Counted from the first letter of the stretch, positions 24,274-36,623 are shown. The stretch is DNA of 64,000 nucleotides from Phlyctochytrium arcticum (GCA_025602905.1 JAHLKI010000042.1:62001-126000); one strand, 5' to 3'. The notes: a model not told the origin generated them from the sequence alone. Numbers and translations are program-made.

Positions 24274-24830
24274 GGTATCGTTGGCGTGCAGCGAATCGAC
24301 TTGTACCATCTACATCAGCAAGCACTGCCTGTCGTCTCACCCTGACCGTACTTGTCTCACTTGTCTAGCACGGTCTGACAGCGATTCGCGCCCGCTGTTC
24401 AAGAGGTCACTGTAGTTGACAAGATTGGGATGCCATTCTTTACAACGGTTTAGGTTGGGGCCGGCATGTACCTTGCATATCGCATAAGGTTTACCGTACA
24501 CGCTTTCCGGAACATACTTGTCTTTCACCCTGTCGTGACGCCAAAAAGAGCATAACAACCTTGATTGGTTCCGCAAGGAAATTGGTTCATATTGCTGCAG
24601 CGGTTCGCATCGAGGTCGTATCCCTTGGACATGACAGTAAAGTAGACCATCAGCCTATATCACAAGCGCAAAGATGAAGCATTCCCGTTGGTGCTGTACC
24701 GAGTGAACCAGCTCACTTTCTGGGCATTTCTTTTTCACTAGGCGTCGGCAAATTCTGTGTAGATCGAATGTATGCGGCGCCCCCCTGCAGGAGGCCGGCA
24801 ACCAGAGAAATTCTCAGTATGAGACTCTGA
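24274..24830 (-). pseudogene. Decayed copy of the secreted Cys-rich protein gene
   Basis: This aligns with 30921-31513. The initiator ATG is ATA here (complement of 24818-24820), the signal-peptide region is still recognisable (GTTGCCGGCCTCCTGCAG), and several frameshifts and a missing 3' half prevent translation. It is the unit 1 counterpart of the intact gene at 30589-31513. Confidence 0.85.
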
Positions 24831-24835
24831 TTGCG

Positions 24836-25969
24836 ATTCCCACCGTCATGCCATCTGGCAAATACCACTCCTCGCAAGCGCCTCGTACCGCGGCTTTATG
24901 CATGTCAATTACTTTGAGGGACGTACGGTCTTTATAGAGGTGGATGCGGGAGACCTATCGGTTGTTATTTTGGGGGGTTTTTTTAGAGGTGGGTGGAAAG
25001 ATGGGGAAGGAACCGCTTACGCCAGAAACGACCTCCGAGGGTCGAGCCGATTGGAAAGAATGGGTCCCTTGAATAACAGGAATGAGAAAATTGGCTCAAT
25101 AGAAGGCATTTCAAGATGATGAACTTGCGGCTCTTCTCTTCCATCGTTTGGTACCGAGCCTTTGTACCCCTCTTCGACTACCTTCTCCTTTGCTGCCCGC
25201 TCCAGGAAAAATGTTTGGTATCGGATCCTTCAAGATGATAAATTTGAGATAGCATACTTACCGCCCCTCAGCCAAGGGCAGCATCTTGGCCGCACCCTCC
25301 GCTTTGATTTCCTGGTTTTCCGCCATATTCTGACGCACCCGTTCCTCCTGACCGCTCTCGTCCGTATTTGCATGCGACGACAGAGTTGATGTGCAAATGC
25401 TTTGCCACCTAGCACGTTTGATTGATGGTCAGCTCAGGGGGGTTCGTTGGAGGGTGCTATCAAGCTCTTGGGTGCTGTTGACGGTCAGCTCAATGTCTCG
25501 TTCTTTAAACGTCTAGGGGACGGGGAAAAATTCCATCAGAAAATGGGCTATAGCCCTTAGAGTATTGATGAATTTAAATGTGGTTCAAGACCGTCTTTCA
25601 AAGTCCTGATGGCAACTATCATTTCTTGAGCTATTCAAAGCCGACTTTATACAGAAGAGGATATATTCGATAATATGCAACTTTTCAATGTGTCGCATGT
25701 AGGCATACTGGGGCCTGTCAACATTTGGACACAATTCCACCTGAAGCTCGGAACAGGCATTTAGTATCAGAAAAAAGACTGGCCGACATACGATGGCAGA
25801 AGGGCTGGGTACAGTCTCAGATTTCTCTTTCTTTTACATGAACAGAATACTTTAGAGAAATTCACCCAAGAACATCCTAAAAAACAATACCAATCGGTAT
25901 CTGCACCACCTCGGATGGCGTCGTACCTGCTGACAATCTTTGGATCGCTACTGTAGTATCGACAGCCAT
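24836..25969 (-). pseudogene. Decayed copy of the coactosin/PH gene
   Basis: The first exon start (ATGGCTGTCGATAC) is at 25969, and exon pieces run in order down to the last exon near 24836. All show deletions and stops. The unmatched exon block near 25820-25780 resembles the unresolved third exon of the intact gene, which supports that stretch being transcribed sequence. Confidence 0.85.
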
Positions 25970-27150
25970 TTCTGTTCAGCTGCTTGCTTTGCTTTAGATG
26001 TTGGGTAGACTTTGGATAGTCACGGCTCTTTGCAAGATTCGATTTGGAGATAATTTTAGTGACTTGGCGGTCCCACAGTGACCCTTCTTCCGAACGAAAA
26101 ATCCGTAAATAGTTCATTCTCAATAGAATGTTTTGAGCATGCCCAATTCGCCCAGTCTGGAATTCTAAAAGGAAATGGAACATGACAACTTAAGTTATTC
26201 CGTGAAAATTATTCCATTTGCTTTGAGTTAAGTCACTTAGTCTTTAATTTTATATAGGTTTTAATCGCATTGTTAGCTCCACCGTGGGAAATGGAATTCT
26301 TTTTTTACCACTTCTCAGAGCGCCGAGAGCCCTCTAAATTGCATGATACATCCCCTATTAGTCTGGGTTATTGTCTGTCTGACCCTTTGCAACGAGGAAT
26401 CCAGTTATAATTGGACTTGGGAATTTGTTTGGTCAACTCAAGAAGGCAAAGGGTGGAGGGATTCCAGAGCCTGATTCATCAACTCCACCTCCTACGTGGA
26501 TCTTTCAAACTGTGAATCAGCTTACATAACAATTGAATTCGGATTTCCGATAAATGCATTCGATTTCCAGTGATACCGAAATGTCAGGTACAAAGGCGAA
26601 TGATTGATACTAGACAATGTAAATGTTTGCGAGCGACTGGGATGGCCCGCGGCCCGCGGGTAACAAATTTTCAAATCCACATTGAGGAATCCTACTGGAC
26701 AAAACAGGAAATGCCCCAAGTAGAGACTTGATACACCTTTGATCATCCCACTATCCACGATTGCTTCTGGAAACGAAAATGGATCGTATTATTTGAACCA
26801 TGAGCTGAACCGTGAGGGGCATCTCCAAGCTCATTTACATACATACCGGTACCCTGAAGAATGTTTTTTTCTGACTAAATCGTAAACTAAATCTGTCAAA
26901 CGGTATTCCGGTAGAGACATGAAAACTTGAAGTAATCAGCTGGCAGCTTTGTTTGGAAAATGTCACGTTTCCTTTCATGTCCCAACGCTGTGGTATTCCT
27001 CTTAGCCTTAACGTAATTGCTCATCCTATTGTTTCCCCTATCTAAATGGATGTTTTCCTCAAATAGGGGCGGTCATGAACTAAAGAACTGACCAGTTTGC
27101 CGGCACTATACCATCAATTCTACTCCCAGTATATACCGTAACTTGATATT

Positions 27151-28204
27151 ATGGCTTTAACTGCCGTGCAAGACTTGTCTTTGCGAATATGGGGAATGTC
27201 GTTGACATTCGGTGCAGGGTTAATATGCTGTCTGGCAGTCTATGAATGGATGTAAGTTGGTCGACATTCGGGTCCTACGAAGCTGTGAAGCTAAAGAGAT
27301 TGGGTTCTTGCAGATTCAAATTTCGAAGAACTCTACGACCAAACAAATTACTGCTCCTCATCGGAAGTAGCTTCTTTTGTGCCATGTTTCTTTGCGCACT
27401 CTCGTACCGGATTCTGACCATGCAGCTCACCCCATTCACCTGCATTCTCGCATTTATGTCATCCGTTTTTTTGGAACTCTCCCAAGCTATTTTGTGGCGA
27501 TGCCTCTTTCAACGCCTGCAGTCCGTTTTAAACTCGCCTCGCTTCGGGCCAACACAAGTCAAAATTGCATCGGTCGTTGCGTATTTATGGGTTTTCACGC
27601 TCGTCATTTTCATGGGGATAGCAGCAATACAAGCCAAAGCCAACGTTATCCTGATGATTCGTAATGTTTATTACAACTATTTCGCCCGCGCGGGCGATGG
27701 AATTAGCCTTGGAATATACGGAATATGTTCGTTCGCAACTGACATGTTCCTCATGTCGGTATGTCTATGACGGCTGCCTTGTAGTGACACCTAGGTCGCT
27801 AAATTATTCTATTCATCTGGCAGACCCTTCGAACGAACATGGCAGCGCGCCGTGACCGCTCAGAGACTGACAAATCGCTCAAAATCAAGATGCAAAGCAT
27901 TCTGATCATCCTCAATCTGTTTTTCAAGATGCTGGATTTCTCTGTCAAGGTCGGCTCTCTTGCGACCAGCTACGTGCCAATCGATTCGTATTTCCGCGCG
28001 TTCAATGTCTCTTTCGAGAGTTGGACTCTTTTGAAGCTGGGGGTTACCCTGGAGGACGTTATGCGTGGGGAGAGTGTCGATAGCACGGCCCAATCCGCGG
28101 ACCGCAATCGACTCGACTCAGTATCAAAAGGAGCAGAGAGGACTTTGGATCAAAACGTGAATGCGGAGCGAACAAACGTTTATTCAACGCCCAGTATGAG
28201 CTAG
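27151..28204 (+). CDS. Polytopic membrane protein, array paralogue 1
   Basis: Exons 27151-27251, 27314-27758 and 27824-28204 join to 308 residues. Hydrophobic segments suggest six or seven helices: LTFGAGLICCLAVYEWM, LLLLIGSSFFCAMFLCALSY, FMSSVFLELSQAIL, VVAYLWVFTLVIFMGIAA, ISLGIYGICSFATDMFLM, ILIILNLFFKMLDFSVKV and a weaker last one. The C-terminal tail (about 50 residues) is hydrophilic and rich in Arg/Asp/Ser. The overall plan resembles fungal seven-helix proteins, but no known family signature was recognised. The paralogue at 29367 has identical intron positions. The gene sits in unit 2 of the array and is convergent with, and partly replaced by, neighbours. Confidence 0.8.
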
Positions 28205-28317
28205 ATTATAATGTTTGCACATGTGGTTATATCGCCGTTTAGTTGATACTGAAGTCTATCGTATCGTAAAAAATCTAAGTTCTAGAGTCCCTATTCTGCA
28301 TGTACTTCCCATTGACT

Positions 28318-28510
28318 GACATCTCTTTGGCAGCCCGGTCATGGAAAAATGGTTGACTCAACCCCTAAATATTGGAAAAACAAATATTTAATTAAAAGTG
28401 TACTTACATGCAGTACTACTACTGACCGATTCTCGGCCAAGACTCGCATCTCCGCATTGGACGTACCCTTCTCTTTCGTTTTTCGGGTTTCGGCCACATT
28501 TTCGACGACA
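28318..28510 (-). pseudogene. Fragment of a third coactosin/PH copy
   Basis: This matches 22080-22260 (GGCAGCCCG.TCA.GGAAAAATG, then ACCCGCATCT-type block and TTTCGGCCA.ATTxTGACG). Only the two middle exons encoding the charged helix remain. It marks the start of unit 3. Confidence 0.75.
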
Positions 28511-29366
28511 GGTAGCACCGACTTGCTACGGGGATTTCCGGGATGCGTTACTCATCCTACTTATGTACATCCGGTAAATTCCGACGACTACTGTACTTCT
28601 GGCGACGATAATCAATCGTATTATCGAATTGTTAGAGAGAACTCCGGGCCCAGACATAATTGCACAATACTGGAATCGGCGGGATTTTGAGTAGAATGTA
28701 AAGAACCTGTAGATATAAGCTCACACGATGTTGAATGGAATATTGAGTGGGCAAGCTATTTTCAGCGATGGAGCCAGTATGCGCAACTGTGGAATTCCCA
28801 GCTACTTAATAAGAGGCTATTCTTAGTGGGATACAGAGTTGGGCTCAGACATGTCGAGCACCCCCTGCTTGTTATTCACAGGGTTTTAAATGAGCTTGTT
28901 GTTTGTGTGAGAGTCAAACTTGAGTTTAAATCTATTTTTACATAACATGACAGCCATATTGTCTCATGCATGGGGGGCGAGGCTGGCATCGGTTTTTGAG
29001 CATGGATTCCAGTAAAACCCAGCGCCTCATCCAAATAAAGTTGAATGTTTATTCCTTTGTGCGATGAAGAATGTTTGCCTTTGTCTAAATTTATATACTA
29101 AATCATTCAAATGACATTCATAACTTAAACATTAAAACTTAGAGTAATCAATGGTGCATGCATGCTGGCAGTTTTGTATAAAAAAAAGGTAGATATTCAT
29201 GTCCCAGCCCTGTGGCCTGTGGGATACTGGGCTCATCCTATTGTTTCCCGTATCCCCCTCGCTTTTTGTCCTTTTTCTTCAAATAGGAGCGGCAACTAAC
29301 CAAAGAACTGACCAACTTCCGTATTATACCATCAGTTTCCAACTCACACTACTGTAAACTGAAACT

Positions 29367-30466
29367 ATGGCCTTAACCGCCCTAGAAGAGTTGACTTTAC
29401 GAATATGGGGAATGTCATTGACATTCGGTGGAGCGGTAGTATGCTGTCTGGCAGTCTTTGAATGGATGTAAGTTGGTCGACACTCATGTCATCAGTGGGA
29501 ACTCTGAAGCTAAAGGTATTGGTTCTTGCAGATTCAAATTTCGAAAAACCCTACGACCAAACAAATTACTGCTCCTCATTGGAAGTTGCTTCTTTGGTGC
29601 CATGTTCCTGTGCGCAAGCGTGTACCGTATTCTGACCCTTCAAATCAACACAACCACCTTCTCCCTTGCATTCATGTCATCCATTTTCTTGGAAGTCTCC
29701 CAGGCTATTTTGTGGCGCTGCCTTATTCAACGTCTGCAGTCCGTTTTGAACTCGTCTCGCTTCGGGCCAAAACATGTCAAAATTGCAACGTGCGCCGCCT
29801 TTACATATTGTTTCGTGCTCATCATTTTCATGGTGGTGGGAGGAGTACAATCCAAAGCCAACGTTATCATGCTGATTCGTAACAAGTACTACAATCAATG
29901 GTTCCGAGGAGGCGATGGAATTGGCCTGGGAATATACGGTCTAGTTTCGTTCACAACTGACATGTTCCTGTTGGCGGTATGTCTATGGCGGTCGTCTTGT
30001 AGCAACACCAGGTCACTAAACTATTCTTTTCATTCTGCAGACCCTTCGAAAAAACATGAAAGCTCGCCGCGACCGTTCAAAGTCTGACAAGTCGCTCAAA
30101 ATCAAGATGCAAAGTATCCTGGTTATCGCCAATCTTATGTTCAAGGTGGTAGACTTTTCCGTAAAGATTGCCTCCCTTGCTACCAGCTACGTCCCAATCG
30201 ATACCTATTTCCGCTCGTTCAATGTCTGTTTCGAGACTTGGACTCTTTTGAAGCTTGGGGTTACCTTGGAGGAAGTTATGCGTGGTGACAATGTCGATCC
30301 CATGAACCCGCCTTCAGCAACGCATCACAACTCCTCGGAACGCAACCTGCCGTCAGATCGCAACTTGCCTAGGCTGGAATCCGTATCAAAAGGGGGGGAC
30401 AGAACCTTGGATCGAAGCGTGAACGTGGATCGATCAAATGCTTTTTTATCGCCCAGTATGAGCTAA
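29367..30466 (+). CDS. Polytopic membrane protein, array paralogue 2
   Basis: Exons 29367-29467, 29532-29976 and 30041-30466 join to 323 residues. Exon lengths 1 and 2 (101 and 445 nt) equal those of the copy at 27151. The helices match helix for helix: LTFGGAVVCCLAVFEWM, LLLLIGSCFFGAMFLCASVY, FMSSIFLEVSQAILWRC, ISLG replaced by GIGLGIYGLVSFTTDMFLLA. The hydrophilic tail is longer by ~15 residues (PSATHHNSSERNLPSDRN). The loop sequence KANVIMLIRNKYYN is conserved between copies. Function is unknown. Retention of two open copies next to decayed neighbours suggests selection for this gene. Confidence 0.8.
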
Positions 30467-30588
30467 ATTCTGATGCTTGCACATGTGGTTAGATGACCAT
30501 CAGTGTAAAATTAAGTCTACGTTAAAAAATTTAAGTTATTAAGTTCATATGATGTAAATGAAAAACTACAATACTATGGAAGTGATAT

Positions 30589-31513
30589 CTATGTGAGAGA
30601 AAAGCCAACGAAGCCAGCCAAGAAGGGGATGAGGATGGAGCTCGTCAAGATTGCTAATTTGCCAGCTGCGGCAGTAACAACCTGATCCGGTCCAGTTACG
30701 GGTGGTGGTTTCCAACCTTTCGATGGGCGCTCAGCTGGGATGCTCCCCTTTGCTGCAAGAGTGCAGTAACCCCCGACAATATCAAGCTGCCCACCGACAT
30801 CGCCCAACTCTCCGCACGAGTTTCCGTTGTAACCTATGAGACTTTTGTACTTGCATTCAGTACATTGGGGATCACACCAATCCCGGATGTACACCGATCC
30901 ATCACTTTGGCATGACAACTGTTGGTATCGTTGGCGTCCTGCGAAACGACATGTACCATCGGCAAGCACTGCCTGTCGTTCCCATCCCTGACCATCCTTG
31001 TCTCCTTTGTCCAGCACTGTCTGACAGCGCTTTGCGCCCACACTGTTGTCATAAGAGGTCACTGTAGTCAAAAAGATTGGCATGTCATTATTTACGATGG
31101 TAAAGATTGGGGCCGGCAAGTGCACTTACATATCGCATATGCTTTACCGTATGCGCTTTCCGGAAAGAATTCGGCTTCCACCTTGTCGGGATTGGAGCCG
31201 TCGGCCGAAGGGCATGCCACCTTCGTGGAGTTTGCGCCAAAAAGAGGCCAATAGTCTGGGTTGGTCCCGCATGCTAATTGGTTCATATTGATGCAGCGGT
31301 TGGCATCGAAATCAAATCCCTTGGAAGTGACTATAAAATAGAGCATCAGCCTATTTCACAAGCGCAAGATGAGGCAGTCCCTCTAGTCTACTTACTGAAC
31401 CAGCTCACTTTCTGGGCATTTCCTTTGCACTCGACGCCGTCGAATTCTTGTGTAGATCGAATGTATGCGGCGGCCCCCTGTAGGAGGCCGGCAACCAGAA
31501 GGATTCTCAGCAT
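30589..31513 (-). CDS. Secreted Cys-rich protein with likely GPI-anchor signal
   Basis: Exons 31513-31396, 31330-31130 and 31061-30589 join to 263 residues. A signal peptide (MLRILLVAGLLQGAAA) leads. The mature part carries about a dozen Cys, for example VECKGNAQKV, RCINMNQLACG, VACPSADGS, RCQTVLDKG, TCRFAGRQRYQQLSCQ and WCDPQCTECKYK. The C-terminus, after a Pro-rich linker (WKPPPVTGPD), is hydrophobic (AGKLAILTSSILIPFLAGFV), which suggests a GPI anchor at the cell surface. The Cys pattern was not matched to a family. It is the only intact copy of the third gene of the array; the unit 1 copy lost its ATG. Confidence 0.75.
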
Positions 31514-31530
31514 GAGGTTCTAAGTGGGAT

Positions 31531-32286
31531 TCCCGGTATTCTGTCTGGCCTGCTCAAAATTCACTGTGGCAGCAACAAGAAAGACTTGGTGGATCTTTCG
31601 CATTGAGCCGTTGGCTCACTCAGTCGTGACACGATGAACGGCGGCCGTCTGGCCGCCGTCTACGCCGCAATGACTCCCCTTTGGGACTAATGGCTTACCT
31701 AAGGCGGAGTTTGCGCTGTTTGCGCTAGTTTGCGAGAGCTGTTGCAGAGCTGTTGGAGCTGTTGCGAGAGGCACATCACATCACAGCAAATGATACGATC
31801 GAACAAAGATCGAGCGTATTCAAAGATGTTGCTGAGCTTCAAGACCTGACACACTGTTTGTTGAGTAAACATCTGCCAAGATTGTTTATGCCTTCCGCTG
31901 TCTTCTTGAAGCAGTCTGCCCGCCAAGATTTTGAGGGCTCTGAAAGTTTCCATATTTGTTTTTCTGCCAGTCACCCGTGTCTTCTATAAGTCCGGCTCTT
32001 GTTGTGCTCGGAAAGCAGCTATTTATAACTCGCCTGAAGGCCGGAGCAAGTCGACAATGGAGGCGAAGCCAAGGAACAAATAAAGGATCACGGCTGCGCG
32101 GATTTGTGCTTTCACAGCCGTACCAAACGAAAAATCTCAACTCAACCGGTCCTCTTTAGTCCAAGGTTGCAGTAACTTCCCTCCCACGTTTTCAAGGCAC
32201 GACTTTTTCCAAAGCCGTCTGCCGTAATCCAAACTAAAGCCATAGGTAAAACGAAGTCATCGCCACCAGAGCCCAGGAGCGAAGAC
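31531..32286. other. Intergenic region upstream of the CTL gene
   Basis: No supported gene was found. It includes an internally repetitive stretch near 31726-31770 (GTTTGCG, GAGCTGTTG repeats). It probably holds promoters for the divergent secreted gene and the transporter. Confidence 0.5.
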
Positions 32287-34814
32287 ATGCCGGGCAAAGG
32301 ACAAGTATATCCCAGCGGATACGAACAACGAATGTACGGTCCCGGACAGCACCAACAACAGCCCTATCAGCAGCAGCAGCAGCAGCAACCATACTATCCT
32401 CGCCCCCCGCAACCGCAGCAAGGATATTATCCCTCTGTTGAGGATGATGGGTGGAGTCCAGCTCCCCATCGTCCACCACCCAACGCGTACCAGTATCAGA
32501 ACGGCCCTCCACAACCCCAATACCAGCAGCAACCACAGCCATACGCTCAGCCGCAACCACAACGAGAAGCTTGGACCCCCGAAGATGATAAGGACAAGAA
32601 AAAGAAAAAGAAAGGGCGCAAGAACGAACAGGTTGAATATCTGAAAGACGAGCCGCGGCCAGATGTCATTGACAAAACTCGCAAACGAAAATGCCATGAT
32701 GTTTTCTGGCTTATTCTCTTTGCCCTGGTCTTTGGTGGTATGTGTGCTATTGGGTATTACTCGTTTCGATACGGAAATGTTAGTCGGTAAGTTGCGAGTT
32801 ATGAGGTGGTGTTGTCCGAACCTATACTTACATTTGCGGCCTCGTTAGTCTTTTGTACGGACGTGATTCAGAGGGTAATCTTTGTGGTTCTCGCAACGGA
32901 ACTGACTCGGCCCGTGATCTTTACTTGCGACCCAATCTCTACTACTTTGACTTGTCGGATGCGAATTCAACCCGCATCTGCGTTGTAGATTGCCCATCCA
33001 CTACCGGCGATGTAGACTCGGTAGACAGTGTCGTCTGTCCTTACGATGTGACTCCGGGAGCGAATGCCGTAGAACGATTATGGCAGGTTGGAAACAAGAC
33101 CTGTGGGCTGGCGATTGCCTCTGAAGGAGTTTTGAACCGATGTGTCCCTCAATTGATTCTGGCCAATATTGTCGCCGCTGCCAATGCAAGTTACTACAAT
33201 GAGACGTATACAGCAACCGGAAACTCAAACAACTGGAGTCGAACGCTTACAACAGACTTTAATGCCCGTGATGTTGCGCAGTCTATCTTCCAAGATTTGG
33301 CTGCCAGTTGGTGGGTCATATCAGTTTGCGTCGCCGCAGCTTTTGTTTTATCTGCCGTCTGGTTACTCCTTCTTCAACTGTTTGCTGGCTTCATCATCTA
33401 CGCAACGTTAATGATCGTCCTTATTGCCGGATGGGGTCTGACCGCGTACTTTATCTACAACTATCTGCGCATCACGGTTTTGCATCAAGGATTTTTGGCC
33501 GTCGGCTTCGAACCTATTGATTCTGCTCTTTATAACGAAAAACTGCTGCTCATATTAGGTAAGGGTTGCTGCTACCGGGAGGGCATATAATATAACTGAC
33601 AATGTTTGCTTTCAAAGGTTGCACCGTGGGAGGCATTTCGCTTATACTGTCCATCATCATTCTATGTCTGCTCCGTCGTATCCGGCTTGCTGTTAGGGTC
33701 ATCAAAGAAGCCAGTCGGGCCATGCGAGCTATGCCACTCATTTTCTTCTTCCCCATCTTCAAGTACATCATCGTTGCCGCATGGATGGTGATTTTTGTGG
33801 GTGTTATGGCACTGCTCGCTACATCTGGCGACATTATTGCAGCTAGGTTCGAAAATGACATCAATACCGGTTTGAGGGAAATTGGCAAGCAGTACAGCAA
33901 CTCCGGAACCCTGCAGTACATGCAGATTTACTTTGTGTTTGGTTTCTTGTGGGTGTACAACTGGTTGGTCGCGATTGGTCAGTGCACTATTGCCGGTGCA
34001 ATTGCAATCTGGTACTGGTCCCGCGACAAAAACGCGCTGCCGTCTCTCCCAGTCATTAGATCGTTTGGCCGAACACTCCGTTACCACCTCGGTTCATTGG
34101 CTTTTGGGTCTCTGGTCATTGCCATCGTGCAACTCATCCGTATCATCATTCTTGAGGCCCAACGTCGCGTCAAGGGCTCTGGCAACAAGACGGCCCAGTA
34201 CATCCTCTGCTGCTTGCAATGCTGCTTCAAGTGCGTTGAAAAGGTCCTGAAAATGATCACCAAGAATGCGTACGTCGAGATTGCTGTTTACGGATACAGC
34301 TTCTGTACGGCTGCGCGAAAAGCCATGGAGCTCATCCTTGCCAATGCTGTTCGGTAAGTCCCCTTCCCATGTCGTGCCTAATCTGTTCTAAACTGATAGT
34401 TTGTTTTGTTAGCCTCGTTGTTGTCAACAAGATTGGAAACTTTCTCATCTTTATCGGAAAGCTCGCGATTGTTTTTATCACCACACTTGGTGGTCTCGGT
34501 CTTTTCGTTTGGGTTGAAAAGAAGAACGAGGTTTTGGCCAACTACGCCGTTCCTCTTATCGTAAGTTATAAATCAAGATATCTCTTAAACAGCAATTGGT
34601 TAACTCACATGAAACTCTTTAGTTTATTTTCATTCTGACTTACATTACCGCGACGGCTTTCCTTTCCACCTTCTCAATGGCAATATCTACCATCTTTTTG
34701 TCGTTCTGCGAGGACTCTCAACGCAATGACGGAAGTCGGGAGCGGCCATACTACATGTCCAAAGATCTTCAGCAATTTGTCGACAAGCACGCACATGATA
34801 AGCCGATGGTGTAG
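32287..34814 (+). CDS. PNS1: Choline transporter-like protein (CTL/SLC44, Pns1 family)
   Basis: Five exons (32287-32786, 32849-33558, 33618-34353, 34413-34560, 34623-34814) join to 761 residues. A ~120-residue cytosolic head is Gln/Pro/Tyr rich and ends in a Lys run (DKKKKKKGRK) before the first helix (FWLILFALVFGGMCAIGYYS). A large extracellular loop with Cys and N-glycosylation sites follows, then about nine more helices. The conserved CTL core is visible: FGRTLRYHLGSLAFGSLVIA, CLQCCFKCVEKVLKMITKNA, and VEIAVYGYSFCTAARKAMEL. The C-terminal helix ends in a short tail. Members sit in the plasma or organelle membrane and are linked to choline uptake, although in yeast the role is uncertain. 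Length and topology are normal for fungi. Confidence 0.95.
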
Positions 34815-35169
34815 AATCATTGAGGGAAGTTAGTCTGATCCAGTTTCGTTTGATACCTTATGTAGTTTAAGTAGTCCCTGCTGTAACTGGCATGTTTGAC
34901 TACAAACTTTAATATACCCAGATTTCGCGCATTGGATGCAGCGCTATTAGCAAGCTAGTCTGAATGCACTTGCTGAGACAATGAACGCACAAGAAGCGGA
35001 ACAAATGGTTGCCAGAGATGAAGAGTAGTGGGATAATGATATATATTTTGTAGAATGCAGCTGCAGCTATGAAAAGACTATTTAAACAACAATGGCTATA
35101 TTATATGTCGCGATCTACTACGCCGGCTAAACTTCTTTACTCCAAAAACTATCGATTTCGTGTATGTCT
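34815..35169. other. Convergent intergenic region
   Basis: A 355-bp spacer between converging genes, AT-rich. No feature is supported beyond probable 3' ends. Confidence 0.5.
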
Positions 35170-36500
35170 TCAAGCAGCAGCAGGCTCGGGTGGTGCGACT
35201 GCAGGTGCGGCAGGTGCAGCCGGAGCAGCCATAGGAGGTGTACCAGGTGCAATTGCCCCAGGAACTCCAGCATCATCTCCCATAATATCCGCCAACGTAG
35301 GAGGGGCAGGCATCTCGGGCGCAACAGGCTCAGGAGGCGTAGGCGGAGTTGGAGGTGGGGGTGCAGTCGACGTCGCAGTAGCAGCTGGGACAGTGGTTGT
35401 GGCAAGGGGATCGGTAGTTGTTGTCGGCATCATCATGTCAGTGGTTGTGGTAGGAGGCATCGTGCCGTCGTCGTCGTCAGCGTCACCGGAAGCGTCGACT
35501 TCAGCTGGGTAAGGCGCAGGCCCGCCAAATCCACCACCGCCAGGAGCAGCTCCTCCAGGGCCGGCTCCCATAGGGTATCCGCCTCCAGGAGCACCACCTC
35601 CGGGAGCTCCGCCTGCGCCGGGGTAAGCTGCGGGGCCTCCATAGCCGGGTCCTCCTCCAGGGTAACCTCCAGGTCCACCACCACCGGGATATCCTCCACC
35701 GCCGGGTGCAACACCACCGCCGGGATATCCTCCAGGTCCACCGCCGGGGTATCCAACAGGTCCGCCGCCGGGAGCACCGCCAGGTCCGCCGCCGGGAGCA
35801 CCACCAGGTCCACCGCCGGGAGCACCAGGTCCTCCTCCAGCTGGAAGACCACCATCTCCGCCATATCCACCGGGGAAAGGAAAGTACAAACCAGCACCGG
35901 GGTCAGCGGGTGGGCCTCCAGGTCCTCCACCAGGTCCACCAGGTCCTCCGTAAGGGGCTCCAGGTCCGTCGCCAGGTCCGCCGGGGCCGCCGGGGCCACC
36001 ACCACCGGGCCCTCCAGGTCCACCGTAAGGTTCGCCACCAGGTCCGCCCGGACCACCACCACCGGGTCCGCCGGGGCCGCCGACAGGTCCTCCACCAGGT
36101 CCGCCGGGGCCACCACCACCGGGTCCAACAGGTCCACCAGGTCCATCTCCAGGTGAAGGCGCGGGGCCACCCATACCACCTCCAGGTGCAGGTCCGGGTC
36201 CACCACCTCCAGGCGCCGGTGCGGGTGCGGGTGCAGGTGCAGGTGCAGGTCCACCACCTCCAGGCGCGGGAGCCGGTGCAGGTGCAGGAGCCGGTTCAGG
36301 TGCAGGTGCCGGAGCCGGTTCAGGCGCAGGAGCAGGCGCGGCATCCCCAGGGCCACGTCGAAAAATCCCAACTCCGTACGATGTCATCCCCTACAAAACA
36401 AGAAATTCAACATCCATCATATGACAAAAAAAGTTAAAATACATACCTGGACGCCCACGCCCAGAGCCAGGGCCGCTCCAAAGATGGAGAGAATACGCAT
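35170..36500 (-). CDS. Secreted collagen-like Gly/Pro/Ala-rich protein
   Basis: Exon 1 (36500-36447) encodes a signal peptide (MRILSIFGAALALGVGVQ). An intron then leads to exon 2 (36390-35170), giving 424 residues in all. A possible dibasic cleavage site (FRRGPGD) is followed by (AP)n-type repeats (APAPAPEPAPAP) and then ~200 residues of GGPGGPGG, YPGGGPGG and AAPGG type repeats. The C-terminal ~110 residues are different: acidic (SGDADDDDG), then Thr/Pro-rich (PPTTTTDMMMP) and Ala/Pro-rich. There is no transmembrane end. It is probably an extracellular matrix or wall protein. The opposite strand is also open for 330 codons, but that is an artefact of the GC-rich repeat. Repeat number is likely variable. 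Confidence 0.75.
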
Positions 36501-36616
36501 GTTCGTGAAAAAGGGTTGTTCGTTAAATCAAGTGGATGTGGAAGTTGATGTGTTGTGCTGTTGGATGTGTTGGATGGATCTGATAATGTTGGAATTCTGG
36601 ATCGGGACCTCTCTGG

Positions 36617-36623
36617 TTTTATA
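36617..36623 (-). promoter_or_regulatory. TATA box of the collagen-like gene
   Basis: TATAAAA on the minus strand lies 117 bp upstream of the start codon at 36500. Confidence 0.5.

Larger units (their letters stand above)
21603..31530. repeat. Three-unit tandem segmental duplication with differential decay
   Basis: Each ancestral unit reads coactosin/PH gene (-), ~1-kb spacer, membrane protein gene (+), secreted Cys-rich gene (-). Unit 1 is 21603-24830, unit 2 about 24836-28310 and unit 3 about 28318-31530. Spacers 23140-23560 and 26010-26420 align over most of their length, sharing for example ACCGTGGGAAATGGAATTCT. The regions upstream of the membrane gene also align in all three units (CATGTCCCA.CGCTGTGG block). 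A junction near 24270 joins membrane-gene exon 1 directly to the middle of the secreted gene, which marks an internal deletion in unit 1. Confidence 0.85.

Noticed and set aside
35164..36156. 330-codon ORF on the plus strand opposite the collagen-like gene
   Set aside because: Its composition (Arg/Ser/Thr/Ala runs) is the antisense shadow of the Gly/Pro repeat, and the minus-strand gene has a signal-peptide exon with a proper intron.
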